The translations under genes and the position numbers were made by a program. A stretch of DNA of 64,000 nt from Streptosporangium saharense (GTDB taxonomy: Bacteria; Actinomycetota; Actinomycetes; Streptosporangiales; Streptosporangiaceae). Below the pieces are notes generated by a model. It had not been told where the DNA came from. It was given only the letters and a program-made list of their open reading frames with translations, and ran no database searches. Positions 26,916 to 37,806 of this stretch are shown in pieces; the stretch's first letter is position 1, and each line of letters starts with the position of its first letter. The stretch spans positions 62,001 to 126,000 of the forward strand of contig NZ_JACHJP010000006.1 of assembly GCF_014203715.1 (NCBI RefSeq), read 5' to 3'.

Positions 26916-27910
26916 CCTCCGACCCGCGTGAGAGCGGTCCGGTGCCGGAGCGTGACTGGGACCGGGCCGTCGAGCTCGTCTCGGCCGCGGGCGAGGTGGC
27001 GCTGGCCTGCCATATCTCGCCCGACGCGGACGCGCTCGGCTCGATGCTCGCCGTCGGCATGGCGCTGCGCGCGGAGGGCAAGCGGGTCACGGCCTCCTTC
27101 GGGGAGCGCAGGTTCCGGGTTCCCCGGCTGCTGCGCTTCCTGCCCGGCCAGGACCTGCTGGTCGAGCCGGGGGCCTATCCCACGGCGCCGGAGCTGATGA
27201 TGACGTTCGACGTCCCCATCGCCGACCGGCTCGGCACGCTGGCCGTCAACGCGGGCAAGACCAGGGAACTGGTCGTGATCGACCATCACGCCTCCAACAC
27301 CGGGTTCGGCACGCTCAACCTGGTCGATCCGGCGGCGGCGGCGACCGCGGTGCTCGCCGAGGAGCTTCTCGTACGGCTCGGCCTGCCGATCGGCGAGGAG
27401 GTCGCGACCTGCCTGTACGCCGGGCTGGTCACCGACACCGGCTCGTTCAGGTACTCCTCGACCACGCCGGAGGCGCACGTCATGGCCGCCAGGTTGCTGG
27501 CCACCGGCCTGAACCCCGAGCAGATCGCCAGGGAGGTGTGGGACCGCTCGCCGTTCGGCTATCTCCGGGTGCTCGGTACCGCGCTCGACCGGGCGGTGCT
27601 CGAACCCTCGACGGGGCCGGGACTGGTCTGGACGTTCGTCACCCGGGAGGACCGGGCCGCCCAGGGCCTGCCGTACGACGAGGTCGAGGGGATCATCGAC
27701 GTGGTCAGGCGCACCGACGAGGCGGACGTCGCCGTGATCCTCAAGGAGGACGACGACGGAGCCTGGCAGGTCTCGACCCGTTCCAAGGGGGCCGTGGACG
27801 TCGCCCGGGTCTGCGCCGCGCTCGGCGGCGGCGGGCACGCGCGGGCGGCCGGGTTCACCTCCCACCTGTCCGTCGAGCGGACCATGGACAGCCTGCGCGC
27901 CCTCCTGTAG
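26912..27910 (+). CDS. DHH-DHHA1 phosphoesterase (NrnA-like)
   Basis: A 332-residue bifunctional oligoribonuclease/PAP phosphatase homologue. The DHH domain has [13 protein letters not shown] (metal Asp pair) and [12 protein letters not shown] (the DHH motif). The DHHA1 domain ends with the substrate loop [12 protein letters not shown]. It degrades nano-RNA or dephosphorylates pAp, and in actinobacteria may act on cyclic dinucleotide products. It starts at GTG 26912, coupled to rbfA, and is followed by truB after 61 bp. Confidence 0.92.
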   Translation: MTSDPRESGPVPERDWDRAVELVSAAGEVALACHISPDADALGSMLAVGMALRAEGKRVTASFGERRFRVPRLLRFLPGQDLLVEPGAYPTAPELMMTFDVPIADRLGTLAVNAGKTRELVVIDHHASNTGFGTLNLVDPAAAATAVLAEELLVRLGLPIGEEVATCLYAGLVTDTGSFRYSSTTPEAHVMAARLLATGLNPEQIAREVWDRSPFGYLRVLGTALDRAVLEPSTGPGLVWTFVTREDRAAQGLPYDEVEGIIDVVRRTDEADVAVILKEDDDGAWQVSTRSKGAVDVARVCAALGGGGHARAAGFTSHLSVERTMDSLRALL

Positions 27911-27971
27911 TTCCGGGCCGCGCCGCCGGTACGGTCCCCTTTCCACAGCCCTTCGCATGATGAGGACTTCC

Positions 27972-28871
27972 ATGAGCACGGCTCGCGTCAAGCGCACCCC
28001 GCCGCCGAGCGGACTGATCGTCGTGGACAAGCCCGCCGGGTGGACCTCGCACGACGTGGTCGGCAAGATGCGCGGCATCGCGGGCACCAGGAAGGTCGGG
28101 CACGCGGGCACCCTCGACCCGATGGCCACCGGGGTGCTGGTGGTCGGCGTGGAGAAGGCGACCAGGCTGCTCGGGCACCTGGCGCTGACCGAGAAGGGCT
28201 ACGACGGCACGATCAGGCTCGGTCAGACGACCAACACCGACGACGCCGAGGGGGAGATCGTCGTCTCTGCCCCGGCGGCCGGGGTCACCGTCGAGGAGGT
28301 CGCCAAGGGCGTCGAGGCCCTCACCGGGCGGATCACGCAGGTCCCGCCGCAGGTCAGCGCCATCAAGGTGAACGGTGAGCGGGCCTACAAGCTGGCGAGG
28401 GCCGGTGAGGAGGTCGAGCTGAAGGCGCGGCCGGTGACGGTCTCCGCCTTCGAGATCCTCGATGTCCGGCGCGAGGGGGACCTGCTCGACGTGGACGTCT
28501 CGGTGACCTGCTCAAGCGGCACCTACATCCGGGCGCTCGCCCGTGACCTGGGGGCCGCGCTCGGCGTCGGCGGCCACCTGACCGCCCTGCGGCGTACCCG
28601 GGTCGGGCCGTACGACCTGTCGATGGCCCGCACGATCGACCAGCTCGCCACCGAGTGCGTCATCCTGCCGATGGCGGAGGCGGTCGCGGCGGCCTTCCCG
28701 CGCCGTGACGTGACCGAGCAGGAGGCCGGTCTCGTCGCCCACGGTGGACGGCTGCCTTCGGCGGGGCTGGGGGACGGGCCGATCGGGGTCTTCGGGCCGG
28801 ACGGCACGCTGCTCGCCCTGGTCGAGGAGAAGGGCAGACTGACCAGATCGCTGGCGGTATTCGTGCCCTGA
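27972..28871 (+). CDS. truB: tRNA pseudouridine(55) synthase
   Basis: A 299-residue enzyme making pseudouridine 55 in the T-loop of tRNA. The N-terminal GLIVVDKPAGWTSHDVVGKMR is followed by the catalytic motif GHAGTLDPMATGVLVV with the nucleophilic Asp. VPPQVSAIKVNGERAY, VSCSSGTYIRALARDLG-like and LRRTRVGPY segments complete the fold. I chose ATG 27972, which has GAGGA at 6-bp spacing; ATG 27957 and 27960 have no ribosome binding site. Confidence 0.96.
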   Translation: MSTARVKRTPPPSGLIVVDKPAGWTSHDVVGKMRGIAGTRKVGHAGTLDPMATGVLVVGVEKATRLLGHLALTEKGYDGTIRLGQTTNTDDAEGEIVVSAPAAGVTVEEVAKGVEALTGRITQVPPQVSAIKVNGERAYKLARAGEEVELKARPVTVSAFEILDVRREGDLLDVDVSVTCSSGTYIRALARDLGAALGVGGHLTALRRTRVGPYDLSMARTIDQLATECVILPMAEAVAAAFPRRDVTEQEAGLVAHGGRLPSAGLGDGPIGVFGPDGTLLALVEEKGRLTRSLAVFVP

Positions 28872-28910
28872 CCAGGTGTCACGGCGGGTCGTGGCGGTGA
28901 TTCATGGGTC

Positions 28911-30344
28911 ATGGACCAAACCAGTCAGGGGAGCCCCTTCGGGGTGGCCCTCTCGTCCGAGCCCGCCGCCGAGATCGCCGTCGACCTGCTCGTCCTTCCC
29001 GTCCGCGAGGGGCACGATCCCGGCCTCGGGCTCGGTGACGCCGTGGAGCGGGCCAGGTTCACCGGCGGGGACGGTGAGGAACTGCTGCTGCCGCGCGGCC
29101 CCGGTGATCTCTTCGCGGCGGGGGCGGTCCTGCTCGTCGGTGTCGGCGCGGGCGGCGACGAGCACACCGTACGGCGCGCCATCGGCCGGGTGGTGCCCAG
29201 ACTGGCTGATTTCCCCACGGTCGCCGTCGCCTTCCCGCACGCCCACGCGGTCGTCGAGGGCGTACGGCTCGGCGGCTACCGCTTCGACGGCTACCGCAGC
29301 GCGCCGCCCAGGAGCGCCCTGCGGGAACTGGTCGTCCTGGCCGCCGAGGACGAGCGGGAGGGAGTCACCCGGGCGGGAATCGTCGCCGACGCGGTGGTCT
29401 TCGCCAGGGACCTGGTCAACACCCCGGCCGGTGACCTGGTGCCGGCGGACCTGGCGGAACGGGCGCGGGCGATGGCCGAGACCCACGGCCTCACCGCGCG
29501 GGTGCTGGACGCGGAGGACCTCGCGGAGGGCGGGTTCGGCGGCGTTCTCGGCGTCGGCGCGGGCAGCGCGAACCCGCCGTGCCTGATCGAGGTGAGCTAC
29601 CCCGGTGACGGCCACAGCGGCGTCGTCGGGCTGGCGGGCAAGGGCATCACCTTCGACTCGGGCGGCCTGGCCATCAAGAACCTCAGGGCGATGTCCACCA
29701 TGAAGTCCGACATGGCGGGCGGGGCCACCGTGCTCGCGGTCGCCAGGGCGGCGGCCATGCTGGGCCTGCCGACCGGGGTGACCGCGGTGGTCCCCGCGGC
29801 GGAGAACATGGTCGGTGGCGCGGCGACCCGCCCCGGTGACGTGCTGACCCACCGCGACGGGCGCACGACAGAGGTGACCGACCCCGACTGCGAGGGCCGT
29901 CTCGTGCTGGCCGACGCGCTCGCCTACCTGGCCGAGAGCTCCCCGGATGTGCTGATCGACGTGGCCACGCTGACGTACGCGGTGATGTACGCGCTCGGTG
30001 AGGACGTCACCGGGGTGATCGGCGGCGACCGGCGGCTGGTCGGTGAGCTGCTCGACGCGGGCGCGCGGGCGGGGGAGCCGATGTGGGAGCTGCCGCTGTG
30101 GGAACCGTACGGCGAGCGGCTCAGGTCGGAGGTGGCGGACGCCAGGAACGAGGGCGGCCCCTACGCCGACGCGACGGTCGCCGCGCTGTTCCTGCGGCCG
30201 TTCACCGCGGGCCTGCCGTGGGCCCACCTGGACGTGGCCGCGACGGCCTACCGGGGCAGCGCGACCGATCTCGGCCCCGCGGGGGCGACGGGGGTCATGG
30301 TCCGCACCCTCGTCGGCTATCTGGAGTCACGAACCAGCTACTGA
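28911..30344 (+). CDS. Leucyl aminopeptidase, M17 family
   Basis: A 477-residue dizinc aminopeptidase that releases N-terminal residues from peptides. Metal and catalytic elements: GLAGKGITFDSGGLAIK (Lys and Asp ligands), MKSDMAGGATVL and DPDCEGRLVLADAL. The last differs from the usual NTDAEGRLVLAD by N to D, T to P and A to C, but keeps the ligand Asp and Glu and the catalytic Arg. ATG 28911 is 39 bp after truB and has only a weak ribosome binding site. It is inserted between truB and ribF. Confidence 0.92.
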   Translation: MDQTSQGSPFGVALSSEPAAEIAVDLLVLPVREGHDPGLGLGDAVERARFTGGDGEELLLPRGPGDLFAAGAVLLVGVGAGGDEHTVRRAIGRVVPRLADFPTVAVAFPHAHAVVEGVRLGGYRFDGYRSAPPRSALRELVVLAAEDEREGVTRAGIVADAVVFARDLVNTPAGDLVPADLAERARAMAETHGLTARVLDAEDLAEGGFGGVLGVGAGSANPPCLIEVSYPGDGHSGVVGLAGKGITFDSGGLAIKNLRAMSTMKSDMAGGATVLAVARAAAMLGLPTGVTAVVPAAENMVGGAATRPGDVLTHRDGRTTEVTDPDCEGRLVLADALAYLAESSPDVLIDVATLTYAVMYALGEDVTGVIGGDRRLVGELLDAGARAGEPMWELPLWEPYGERLRSEVADARNEGGPYADATVAALFLRPFTAGLPWAHLDVAATAYRGSATDLGPAGATGVMVRTLVGYLESRTSY

Positions 30345-30478
30345 ACGTGTCCGTGTACGGCGTGCCTCGCCGTACGGGAAGACAGGCGGGGGCGCGCACG
30401 GGGCTCCCCGATTGGAGCGAACCCGGGCAGGCATGGCAGGCTTTAGGGGTCGATCCGCTACAACGGGAAGAGGTCGCG

Positions 30479-31441
30479 GTGCGAGCCTGGCACGGATTGG
30501 ACGACGTGCCCGAAGACTGGGGCAGGTCCGTCGTCACGATCGGCGTCTTCGACGGGGTCCACCGGGGGCACCAGCAGATGGTCGCCCGCGCCGTGGCGCT
30601 GGCGGGAAGGCTGGGGCTTCCCTCGGTGGTGGTGACCTTCGACCCGCACCCCGAGGAGGTCGTGCGTCCCGGCACGCACCCCCCGAGGCTGACGACGGCC
30701 AGGCACCGCACCGAGCTGCTCGCCGGTCTCGGTGTGGACGCGGTCTGCGTGCTGCCGTTCACCCTCGACTTCTCCCACATGAGCCCCGACGAGTTCGTGC
30801 AGACCGTGCTGGTCGACCGGCTGCACGCGGCGGGCGTCGTGGTCGGGGAGAACTTCCGCTTCGGCCACAAGGCCTCGGGCGACGTCGAGACGCTGCAGAC
30901 CCTCGGGGAGAAGTACGACTTCGTGGCCGAGGCGGTCCCGCTGGTGAGCAACGGGGACGCGATCTCCTCGACCCTCATCCGGGAGCGGCTCGCCGCCGGT
31001 GACATGGAGGCCGTCGCCCTGGCGCTCGGCCGTCCGCACCGCGTCGAGGGCGTGGTCGTGCGCGGCTACCAGCGCGGCAGGCAGCTCGGCTTCCCCACGG
31101 CGAACGTCGAGTCGCCCGAGCACACCGCGATCCCCGCAGACGGCGTCTACGCGGGCTGGCTGCAGGGGGTCTCCAACGGCAACCTGCCCGCCGTCTACGG
31201 TGGGGAGCGCTGGCCGGCCGCGATCTCCGTCGGCACCAACCCCACCTTCGAGGGCGTGCCGCGCACGGTCGAGGCCTACGCGCTCGACCGTGATGACCTC
31301 GACCTGTACGGCGCCCACGTGGCCGTGGACTTCGGGCGGCGGCTGCGCGCCAACCTCAGGTTCGACTCGATCGAGGCGCTCATCGAGCAGATGCACGCCG
31401 ACGTGGACGAGGCCCGCCGCATCACCCGCGAGGCGCCGTAG
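30479..31441 (+). CDS. ribF: Bifunctional riboflavin kinase/FAD synthetase
   Basis: A 320-residue enzyme converting riboflavin to FMN and FAD. The N-terminal nucleotidyltransferase domain has [16 protein letters not shown] and [12 protein letters not shown], then [15 protein letters not shown]. The C-terminal kinase domain has [15 protein letters not shown] and the late [13 protein letters not shown]. The start is GTG 30479 behind GGAAGAGG; a longer opening from 30083 only re-reads the aminopeptidase gene. Confidence 0.96.
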   Translation: MRAWHGLDDVPEDWGRSVVTIGVFDGVHRGHQQMVARAVALAGRLGLPSVVVTFDPHPEEVVRPGTHPPRLTTARHRTELLAGLGVDAVCVLPFTLDFSHMSPDEFVQTVLVDRLHAAGVVVGENFRFGHKASGDVETLQTLGEKYDFVAEAVPLVSNGDAISSTLIRERLAAGDMEAVALALGRPHRVEGVVVRGYQRGRQLGFPTANVESPEHTAIPADGVYAGWLQGVSNGNLPAVYGGERWPAAISVGTNPTFEGVPRTVEAYALDRDDLDLYGAHVAVDFGRRLRANLRFDSIEALIEQMHADVDEARRITREAP

Positions 31442-31613
31442 GGTGTGGCGCGCGTGTGGATGTGCGTGTCCCTCCGGGCCGGTGGTAATCTGGCGTGTCA
31501 GCTCTGTAACCGGTGGTGTGTCACCCCGGCGCTGGCCCGCCACGGCGACTGTAGGCACGCACGGTCGTTCGGGCACCTGTTCACCCGCGTGCCCGCAGAG
31601 TCCGAGGAGAAAA

Positions 31614-31883
31614 GTGTCGCTCGACACCGCCGCCAAGAAGCAGATCATCGGGGAGTACGCCACGGGTGAGGCCGACACCGGCTCCCCCGAGGTGCAGATC
31701 GCGCTGCTGAGCAAGCGCATCAGCGAGCTCACCGAGCACCTGAAGCTGCACAAGCACGACCACCACAGCCGTCGCGGCCTGCTGCTGCTCGTCGGCCGCC
31801 GCCGCCGGCTGCTGAAGTACCTGCAGAACAAGGACATCGAGCGCTACCGCTCGCTCATCGAGCGGCTCGGCCTGCGCCGATAG
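31614..31883 (+). CDS. rpsO: 30S ribosomal protein S15
   Basis: An 89-residue protein, the standard S15 length, binding 16S rRNA early in assembly. The sequence runs from [32 protein letters not shown] through [25 protein letters not shown] to [17 protein letters not shown] 31614 follows GAGGAGAAA. About 170 bp of non-coding sequence separate it from ribF, with a TAATCT -10-like hexamer at 31486. A strong hairpin follows the stop. Confidence 0.98.
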   Translation: MSLDTAAKKQIIGEYATGEADTGSPEVQIALLSKRISELTEHLKLHKHDHHSRRGLLLLVGRRRRLLKYLQNKDIERYRSLIERLGLRR

Positions 31884-31892
31884 GTTCACCGG

Positions 31893-31916
31893 GGGAGCGG
31901 CGCACGCGCCGCTCCC
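31893..31916 (+). terminator. Terminator after rpsO
   Basis: GGGAGCGGC (31893-31901) pairs perfectly with GCCGCTCCC (31908-31916); the loop GCACGC can pair further. It is followed by TCATCTCAT without a long T-run. rpsO and pnp are often partly uncoupled by such a structure. Confidence 0.75.
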
Positions 31917-31926
31917 TCATCTCATA

Positions 31927-31966
31927 TGGGGGGTGTCGGCGCGTCGCGCCGGGTAGACGCCCCCCA
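31927..31966 (+). promoter_or_regulatory. Long hairpin in the pnp leader
   Basis: TGGGGGGTGTC (31927-31937) pairs with GACGCCCCCCA (31956-31966) with one G-U pair, and the interior GGCGC/GCGCC (31938-31942/31946-31950) forms a second stem. Hairpins in the rpsO-pnp gap of Streptomyces and E. coli are RNase III processing sites used for PNPase autoregulation; the same role here is an inference. Confidence 0.6.
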
Positions 31967-32202
31967 CGTGAGCAAAACTGAATAGCCGAGACAGTGCCCC
32001 GCGTCCGCACAGCAAGCGCGCCCCACGGCGTCGGAGGGCCGGTCCTCGGTAGTGGCCCCCGGTCATCATGGCATCAGCCGTACGGAACCGGGCGCTTCAA
32101 TCGAAGACCGGCGCTGCACCTACGGGGAGCCGGCAGGAAAAGACGACCCAGGCGCGAGACGTGTGCCTGGGGGACGCGGGCGACCGATCAAAGGAGGTCC
32201 CC

Positions 32203-34521
32203 GTGGAGGGTGTCCACAGCAGTGAAGCCGTAATCGACAACGGCTCTTTCGGCACGCGTACGATCCGGTTCGAGACCGGCAGGCTCGCGCGCCAGGCGGC
32301 CGGTTCCGCCGTCGTCTACCTCGACGAGGAGACGATGGTCCTGTCCGCGACCACGGCGTCCAAGTCGCCCAAGGAGAACCTCGACTTCTTCCCGCTCACG
32401 GTCGACGTCGAGGAGCGGATGTACGCCGCGGGCCGTATCCCCGGCTCGTTCTTCCGGCGTGAGGGCCGTCCCTCGGAGGACGCCATCCTCACCTGCCGTC
32501 TGATCGACAGGCCGCTGCGTCCGTCGTTCGTCAAGGGCCTGCGCAACGAGGTCCAGGTCGTCGCCACCGTCATGGCGCTCGACCCCAACCACCTCTACGA
32601 CGTGGTCGCGATCAACGCCGCGTCCCTGTCCACCCAGCTCGCCGGGCTGCCCTTCTCCGGGCCGATCGGCGGCGTGCGGGTCGCCCTGATCGAGGGCCAG
32701 TGGGTGGCCTTCCCCACCCACTCCGAGCTGGAGAACGCCACCTTCGACATGGTCGTCGCGGGCCGGGTCCTCGACGACGGCGACGTCGCCATCATGATGG
32801 TCGAGGCCGAGTCCACCCGTGACACGATCAAGCTCGTCGCGGAGGGCGCCGTCGCGCCGACCGAGGAGACCGTGGCGCAGGGCCTTGAGGCCTCCAAGCC
32901 GTTCATCAAGGTGCTCTGCGACGCCCAGGCCAAGATCGCCAAGGTCGCGGCCAAGGAGGTCAGCGAGTACCCCGTCTTCCTCGACTACCAGGACGACGTC
33001 CTTGAGGCCGTCGCCAACGCGGTCAAGAGCGAGCTGGCCGCCGCGCTGACCATCGCGGGCAAGCAGGAGCGCGAGACCGAGCTCGACCGGGTCAAGGCGC
33101 TGGTCCTGGAGAAGGTCGCCCCCGACTTCGAGGGTCGCGAGAAGGAGATCGGCCCGGCGTTCCGGGCGCTGACCAAGAAGCTCATGCGTGAGCGGGTCAT
33201 CTCCGAGGGCGTCCGCATCGACGGCCGTGGCGTCAAGGACATCCGGCAGCTCAGCGCCGAGGTCCACGTCGTTCCCCGGGTGCACGGTTCGGCCCTGTTC
33301 GAGCGCGGTGAGACCCAGATCCTGGGCATCACCACCCTCAACATGCTCCGCATGGAGCAGATGATCGACACGCTCAACCCGGAGCGCACCAAGCGCTACA
33401 TGCACAACTACAACTTCCCGCCCTACTCCACGGGTGAGACGGGCCGCGTGGGTTCGCCCAAGCGCCGCGAGATCGGCCACGGCGCGCTCGCCGAGCGGGC
33501 GCTGCTGCCGGTCCTGCCGACCCGCGAGGAGTTCCCCTACGCGATCCGTCAGGTCTCCGAGGCGCTCGGCTCCAACGGCTCGACCTCCATGGGCTCTGTC
33601 TGCGCCTCGACCATGTCGCTGCTCGACGCCGGTGTCCCGCTCAAGGGCATCGTCGCGGGCATCGCGATGGGCCTGATCAACGAGGGCGAGCAGTACGTCA
33701 CGCTGACCGACATCCTCGGTGCCGAGGACGCCATGGGCGACATGGACTTCAAGGTCGCCGGCACCAAGGACCTCATCACCGCCCTGCAGCTCGACACCAA
33801 GCTCGACGGCATCCCCGCCTCGGTCCTGGCCGCCGCGCTGAAGCAGGCCAAGGGCGCCCGTCTGGCCATCATCGACGTGATGCAGGAGGCGATCGACTCC
33901 CCGGCGGAGATGAACGCCACGGCTCCGCGCATCATCACGATCAAGGTCCCGGTCGACAAGATCGGCGAGGTCATCGGCCCGAAGGGCAAGATGATCAATC
34001 AGATCCAGGACGACACCGGCGCCGAGATCACGATCGAGGACGACGGCACCATCTACATCGGCGCCACCGACGGCCCGTCCGCCGAGGCGGCCAGGTCGGC
34101 GATCAACGCCATCGCCAACCCGCACATGCCGGAGGTCGGCGAGCGCTACCTGGGCACGGTCGTCAAGATCGCCGCCTTCGGTGCCTTCATCTCCCTCATG
34201 CCGGGCAAGGACGGCCTCCTGCACGTCTCCCAGATCCGCAAGCTGCACGGCGGCAAGCGCATCGAGAACGTCGAGGACGTCATGAACGTCGGCGAGAAGA
34301 TCCAGGTGGAGATCGCCGAGATCGACTCGCGCGGCAAGCTCTCCCTGGTGCCGGTCGAGGTCATCGAGAAGGAGGCCGCGGACAAGCCGGACGCGGAGGC
34401 CAACGGGGACGAGTCCCCGGCGCCCGCCGACGACAGGTCCCGCGACGACTCCGCTCCGCGTCGCCGTACCCGCACGCGCAGCAGCGGTGCGAGCCGTGGA
34501 GGGGAAGACCGCAACTCGTGA
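32203..34521 (+). CDS. pnp: Polyribonucleotide nucleotidyltransferase (PNPase)
   Basis: A 772-residue phosphorolytic 3'-5' exoribonuclease. Two RNase PH domains flank a helical domain; in the second are [24 protein letters not shown] and [13 protein letters not shown]. The KH domain has [16 protein letters not shown] and the S1 domain [29 protein letters not shown] charged C-terminal tail ([18 protein letters not shown]) follows. I chose GTG 32203 because AAGGAGGT sits five bases upstream; an ATG at 32068 adds 45 unconserved residues. Its TGA overlaps the protease start. Confidence 0.97.
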   Translation: MEGVHSSEAVIDNGSFGTRTIRFETGRLARQAAGSAVVYLDEETMVLSATTASKSPKENLDFFPLTVDVEERMYAAGRIPGSFFRREGRPSEDAILTCRLIDRPLRPSFVKGLRNEVQVVATVMALDPNHLYDVVAINAASLSTQLAGLPFSGPIGGVRVALIEGQWVAFPTHSELENATFDMVVAGRVLDDGDVAIMMVEAESTRDTIKLVAEGAVAPTEETVAQGLEASKPFIKVLCDAQAKIAKVAAKEVSEYPVFLDYQDDVLEAVANAVKSELAAALTIAGKQERETELDRVKALVLEKVAPDFEGREKEIGPAFRALTKKLMRERVISEGVRIDGRGVKDIRQLSAEVHVVPRVHGSALFERGETQILGITTLNMLRMEQMIDTLNPERTKRYMHNYNFPPYSTGETGRVGSPKRREIGHGALAERALLPVLPTREEFPYAIRQVSEALGSNGSTSMGSVCASTMSLLDAGVPLKGIVAGIAMGLINEGEQYVTLTDILGAEDAMGDMDFKVAGTKDLITALQLDTKLDGIPASVLAAALKQAKGARLAIIDVMQEAIDSPAEMNATAPRIITIKVPVDKIGEVIGPKGKMINQIQDDTGAEITIEDDGTIYIGATDGPSAEAARSAINAIANPHMPEVGERYLGTVVKIAAFGAFISLMPGKDGLLHVSQIRKLHGGKRIENVEDVMNVGEKIQVEIAEIDSRGKLSLVPVEVIEKEAADKPDAEANGDESPAPADDRSRDDSAPRRRTRTRSSGASRGGEDRNS

Positions 34522-35828
34522 CGACCACCACTCTGCACCCCGGCAAAGACGGTGCCGGGGTCGTACGGCGCACCGTCCTCCCCGGTGGGCTCCGGGTGGT
34601 GACCGAGTCCATGCCGACCGTGCGTTCCGTCGCGGTCGGCATGTGGGTCGGCATCGGATCGAGGGACGAGGCTCCCGAGCACACGGGGGCCTCCCACTTC
34701 CTTGAGCACCTGCTGTTCAAGGGGACCCCCACGCGGGACGCCCTGGAGATCTCCGCGGCGATCGAGGGCATCGGCGGTGAGATCAACGCCTTCACCGCCA
34801 AGGAGTACACCTGCTACTACGCGCGGGTTCTCGACGAGGACCTGCCGCTGGCGGTGGACGTCCTCTCCGACGTGATCACCTCCTCGCTCATCGCCCCCGA
34901 GGACGTCGAGGCCGAGCGCGGCGTGATCCTTGAGGAGATCGCCATGCACGACGACGACCCCTCGGATGTGGTGCACGAGCAGTTCTCCACGGCCCTGTAC
35001 GGCGACACGCCCGTCGGCCGCCCGATCCTCGGAACCGTCGAGTCGATCAAGGCGCTGTCACGTGACCGGATCGCGGAGTACTACCACCGTTACTACCTGC
35101 CCTCGCACACGGTCGTCGCGGTCGCGGGCAACGTCACCCACGAACGCGTCGTCGAGCTGGTCGCGGCCGCCTACGAGCGGGCGGGCGCACTCGGCGGCGA
35201 GGAACGGCACGCCCCGCCCCGGGTCGGCGGCGAGGAGATTGCCTACCGCTCCGGTGTCACGGTCCTCGACCGGGCCACGGAGCAGGCGAACCTCGTGCTG
35301 GGCACCGCGGCCTTCTCCCGCAACGACGACCGCCGCTTCACCCTCGGCGTGCTCAACGCCGTCCTCGGTGGCGGCATGTCGTCGCGGCTGTTCCAGGAGA
35401 TCAGGGAGAAGCGCGGCCTGGCCTACTCCGCCTACAGCTACACCTCCGCCTACGCCGACACCGGCCAGTTCGGCGTCTACGTCGGCTGCCTGCCTCCCAA
35501 GATCGACGAGGTGCTCAAGGTGGCGCAGGCCGAGGTGGCGCAGCTCGCCGCGCACGGCGTCACCGAGGAGGAGCTCGTCCTCGGCAAGGGGCAGATGCGC
35601 GGCGGTCTCGTGCTCGGCCTTGAGGACACCGGGTCCCGGATGTCCAGGCTGGGCAAGAGCGAGCTGGTGCACGACCGGCTGATGCCCGTCGACGAGGTGC
35701 TCGGCCGGATCGAGGCCGTCACCCTCGACGACATCCAGGCCGTGGCCCAGGAGATCCTGCGGCGCCCGATGACCCTGGCGGTCGTCGGACCCTACGCCGA
35801 CCGGGACTTCTCCGCGCTCCTGCTCTGA
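34518..35828 (+). CDS. M16 family zinc protease (MPP/PqqL-like)
   Basis: A 436-residue inverzincin peptidase. The HxxEH site is in [14 protein letters not shown] (about residue 60) with the third ligand Glu in the following [26 protein letters not shown] region. The C-terminal half has [24 protein letters not shown]. Homologues occupy the same place downstream of pnp in many actinobacteria. The GTG overlaps the pnp stop (GTGA). A 15-bp terminator hairpin follows. Confidence 0.93.
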   Translation: MTTTTLHPGKDGAGVVRRTVLPGGLRVVTESMPTVRSVAVGMWVGIGSRDEAPEHTGASHFLEHLLFKGTPTRDALEISAAIEGIGGEINAFTAKEYTCYYARVLDEDLPLAVDVLSDVITSSLIAPEDVEAERGVILEEIAMHDDDPSDVVHEQFSTALYGDTPVGRPILGTVESIKALSRDRIAEYYHRYYLPSHTVVAVAGNVTHERVVELVAAAYERAGALGGEERHAPPRVGGEEIAYRSGVTVLDRATEQANLVLGTAAFSRNDDRRFTLGVLNAVLGGGMSSRLFQEIREKRGLAYSAYSYTSAYADTGQFGVYVGCLPPKIDEVLKVAQAEVAQLAAHGVTEEELVLGKGQMRGGLVLGLEDTGSRMSRLGKSELVHDRLMPVDEVLGRIEAVTLDDIQAVAQEILRRPMTLAVVGPYADRDFSALLL

Positions 35829-35836
35829 GCTTCCGT

Positions 35837-35876
35837 CCGGGTGACCGGCCGCCCTGCGCGACGGCCGGTCACCCGG
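35837..35876 (+). terminator. Terminator after the M16 protease gene
   Basis: CCGGGTGACCGGCCG (35837-35851) pairs perfectly with CGGCCGGTCACCCGG (35862-35876) around a 10-base loop. It ends the pnp transcription unit 20 bp before dapB. Confidence 0.85.
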
Positions 35877-35886
35877 GTGGAGATAG

Positions 35887-36633
<747 letters not shown>

Positions 36634-36637
36634 GCCG

Positions 36638-37123
36638 ATGACGGACGTCCGACGGGCGAGCGCCGGGGAGCTGCCCGGCCTCGCGGAGGTCGAGATCGCG
36701 GCCGACGGGGTGTTCGCCCAGGTGGGGATCGTCTTCCCGCCGGGGACCACGATGGTCGAGGAGGTCGAGGACCCCTCCCGGGTGCTCGTCGCAGGGGACC
36801 CGCCCTTCGGGTTCGCGATGGTCGGGTGGGTGGACGGCCAGGTCCATCTGGACCAGCTGGCGGTCCATCCCGACCATGGGCGCCGGGGCGTCGGCGGGAG
36901 CCTCCTTGAGGCCGTCTGCGCGCACGCGCTCGCCGAGGGGGCGTCCGCGGTGACGCTGACGACCTTCAGGGACGTGCCGTGGAACGCGCCGTGGTACGCC
37001 AGGCGCGGCTTCGCCGTACTCGGGGAAGAGGAGTGGGGGCCGGAGCTGGCCGCGCTGGTCGCCCATGAGCGGGAGCTGGGCATCGAGCTGGCCCCCAGAG
37101 TCGCGATGCGCAGGCTACTGTGA
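36638..37123 (+). CDS. GNAT family N-acetyltransferase
   Basis: A 161-residue acetyltransferase. VHLDQLAVHPDHGRRGVGGSLLEAVCAHAL is the acetyl-CoA loop and following helix, and WYARRGFAVLGEEEWGPEL closes the domain. It starts 4 bp after dapB and overlaps tenA as GTGA, so it is probably co-transcribed with both. The substrate is unknown. Confidence 0.88.
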   Translation: MTDVRRASAGELPGLAEVEIAADGVFAQVGIVFPPGTTMVEEVEDPSRVLVAGDPPFGFAMVGWVDGQVHLDQLAVHPDHGRRGVGGSLLEAVCAHALAEGASAVTLTTFRDVPWNAPWYARRGFAVLGEEEWGPELAALVAHERELGIELAPRVAMRRLL

Positions 37124-37785
37124 GCCGGTTTCGTGATGAGCTGTGGCGGGTGGTGGACGGGGTCTACGGCCGGATCCTGGTTCATCCCTTCCTCACCGGG
37201 CTGACCGACGGGACGCTCCCGCGCGAGGTCTTCCGGCACTTCGTGGTGCAGGAGACCCACTTCCTGCCCGACTACGCGCGGGCGCTGGCGGCCTGCGGGG
37301 TCAGGGCGACCAGTCCGGCCGCGGTGCAGCGCTTCGCCGCCGACTGCGCGCGCACGGTCGAGGTCGAGCACAGCCTGCACGTCGAGCTGCTGGCGGCCTT
37401 CGGGCTCGACCAGGACGACGCGCGCCGGATCGGGGCGGCCCCGACGACCGTCGGCTACGCCTCCTACCTGCTGCGCGTGTGCCATCTCGGCACCTTCCCC
37501 GAGGCGCTCGGCGCGATCGTGCCGTGTTACTGGATCTACGCCAGGGTCGGTGAGGCGCTGCTTGAGCAGTCCTCACCCGACCCGCTGTACGCCTGGTGGA
37601 TCGAGACCTACGGCGGCGAGCACTACCAGGAGACCGTCGCCGGGGTGCTCGACCTGCTCGACGAGGTCGCCGCGACGCTGCCCGAGGCCGACAGGGCACG
37701 GCTGTGCGAGCACGCGCTGACCACCGCGCGCTACGAGTGGCTGTTCTGGGACGCCGCGTGGCGCCGGGAGTCGTGGCCGATCTGA
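37120..37785 (+). CDS. TenA family thiaminase II-like protein
   Basis: A 221-residue all-helical protein of the TenA family, which salvages thiamin breakdown products (aminopyrimidine hydrolase). Family features: FRHFVVQETHFLPDYARAL near the N-terminus, the active-site Cys in VPCYWIYARVG (about residue 133), the WWIETYGGEHY motif and the late Glu in ARYEWLFWDAAW. No thiamin gene or TPP riboswitch is near. GTG 37120 overlaps the GNAT stop. Confidence 0.88.
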   Translation: MSRFRDELWRVVDGVYGRILVHPFLTGLTDGTLPREVFRHFVVQETHFLPDYARALAACGVRATSPAAVQRFAADCARTVEVEHSLHVELLAAFGLDQDDARRIGAAPTTVGYASYLLRVCHLGTFPEALGAIVPCYWIYARVGEALLEQSSPDPLYAWWIETYGGEHYQETVAGVLDLLDEVAATLPEADRARLCEHALTTARYEWLFWDAAWRRESWPI

Positions 37786-37806
37786 GCGGCGGTTAACCTA
37801 GCAGGT

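Noticed and set aside
37120-37785. Thiamin biosynthesis locus around tenA
   Set aside because: No TPP riboswitch or other thi gene is visible nearby; only an isolated TenA homologue is present.
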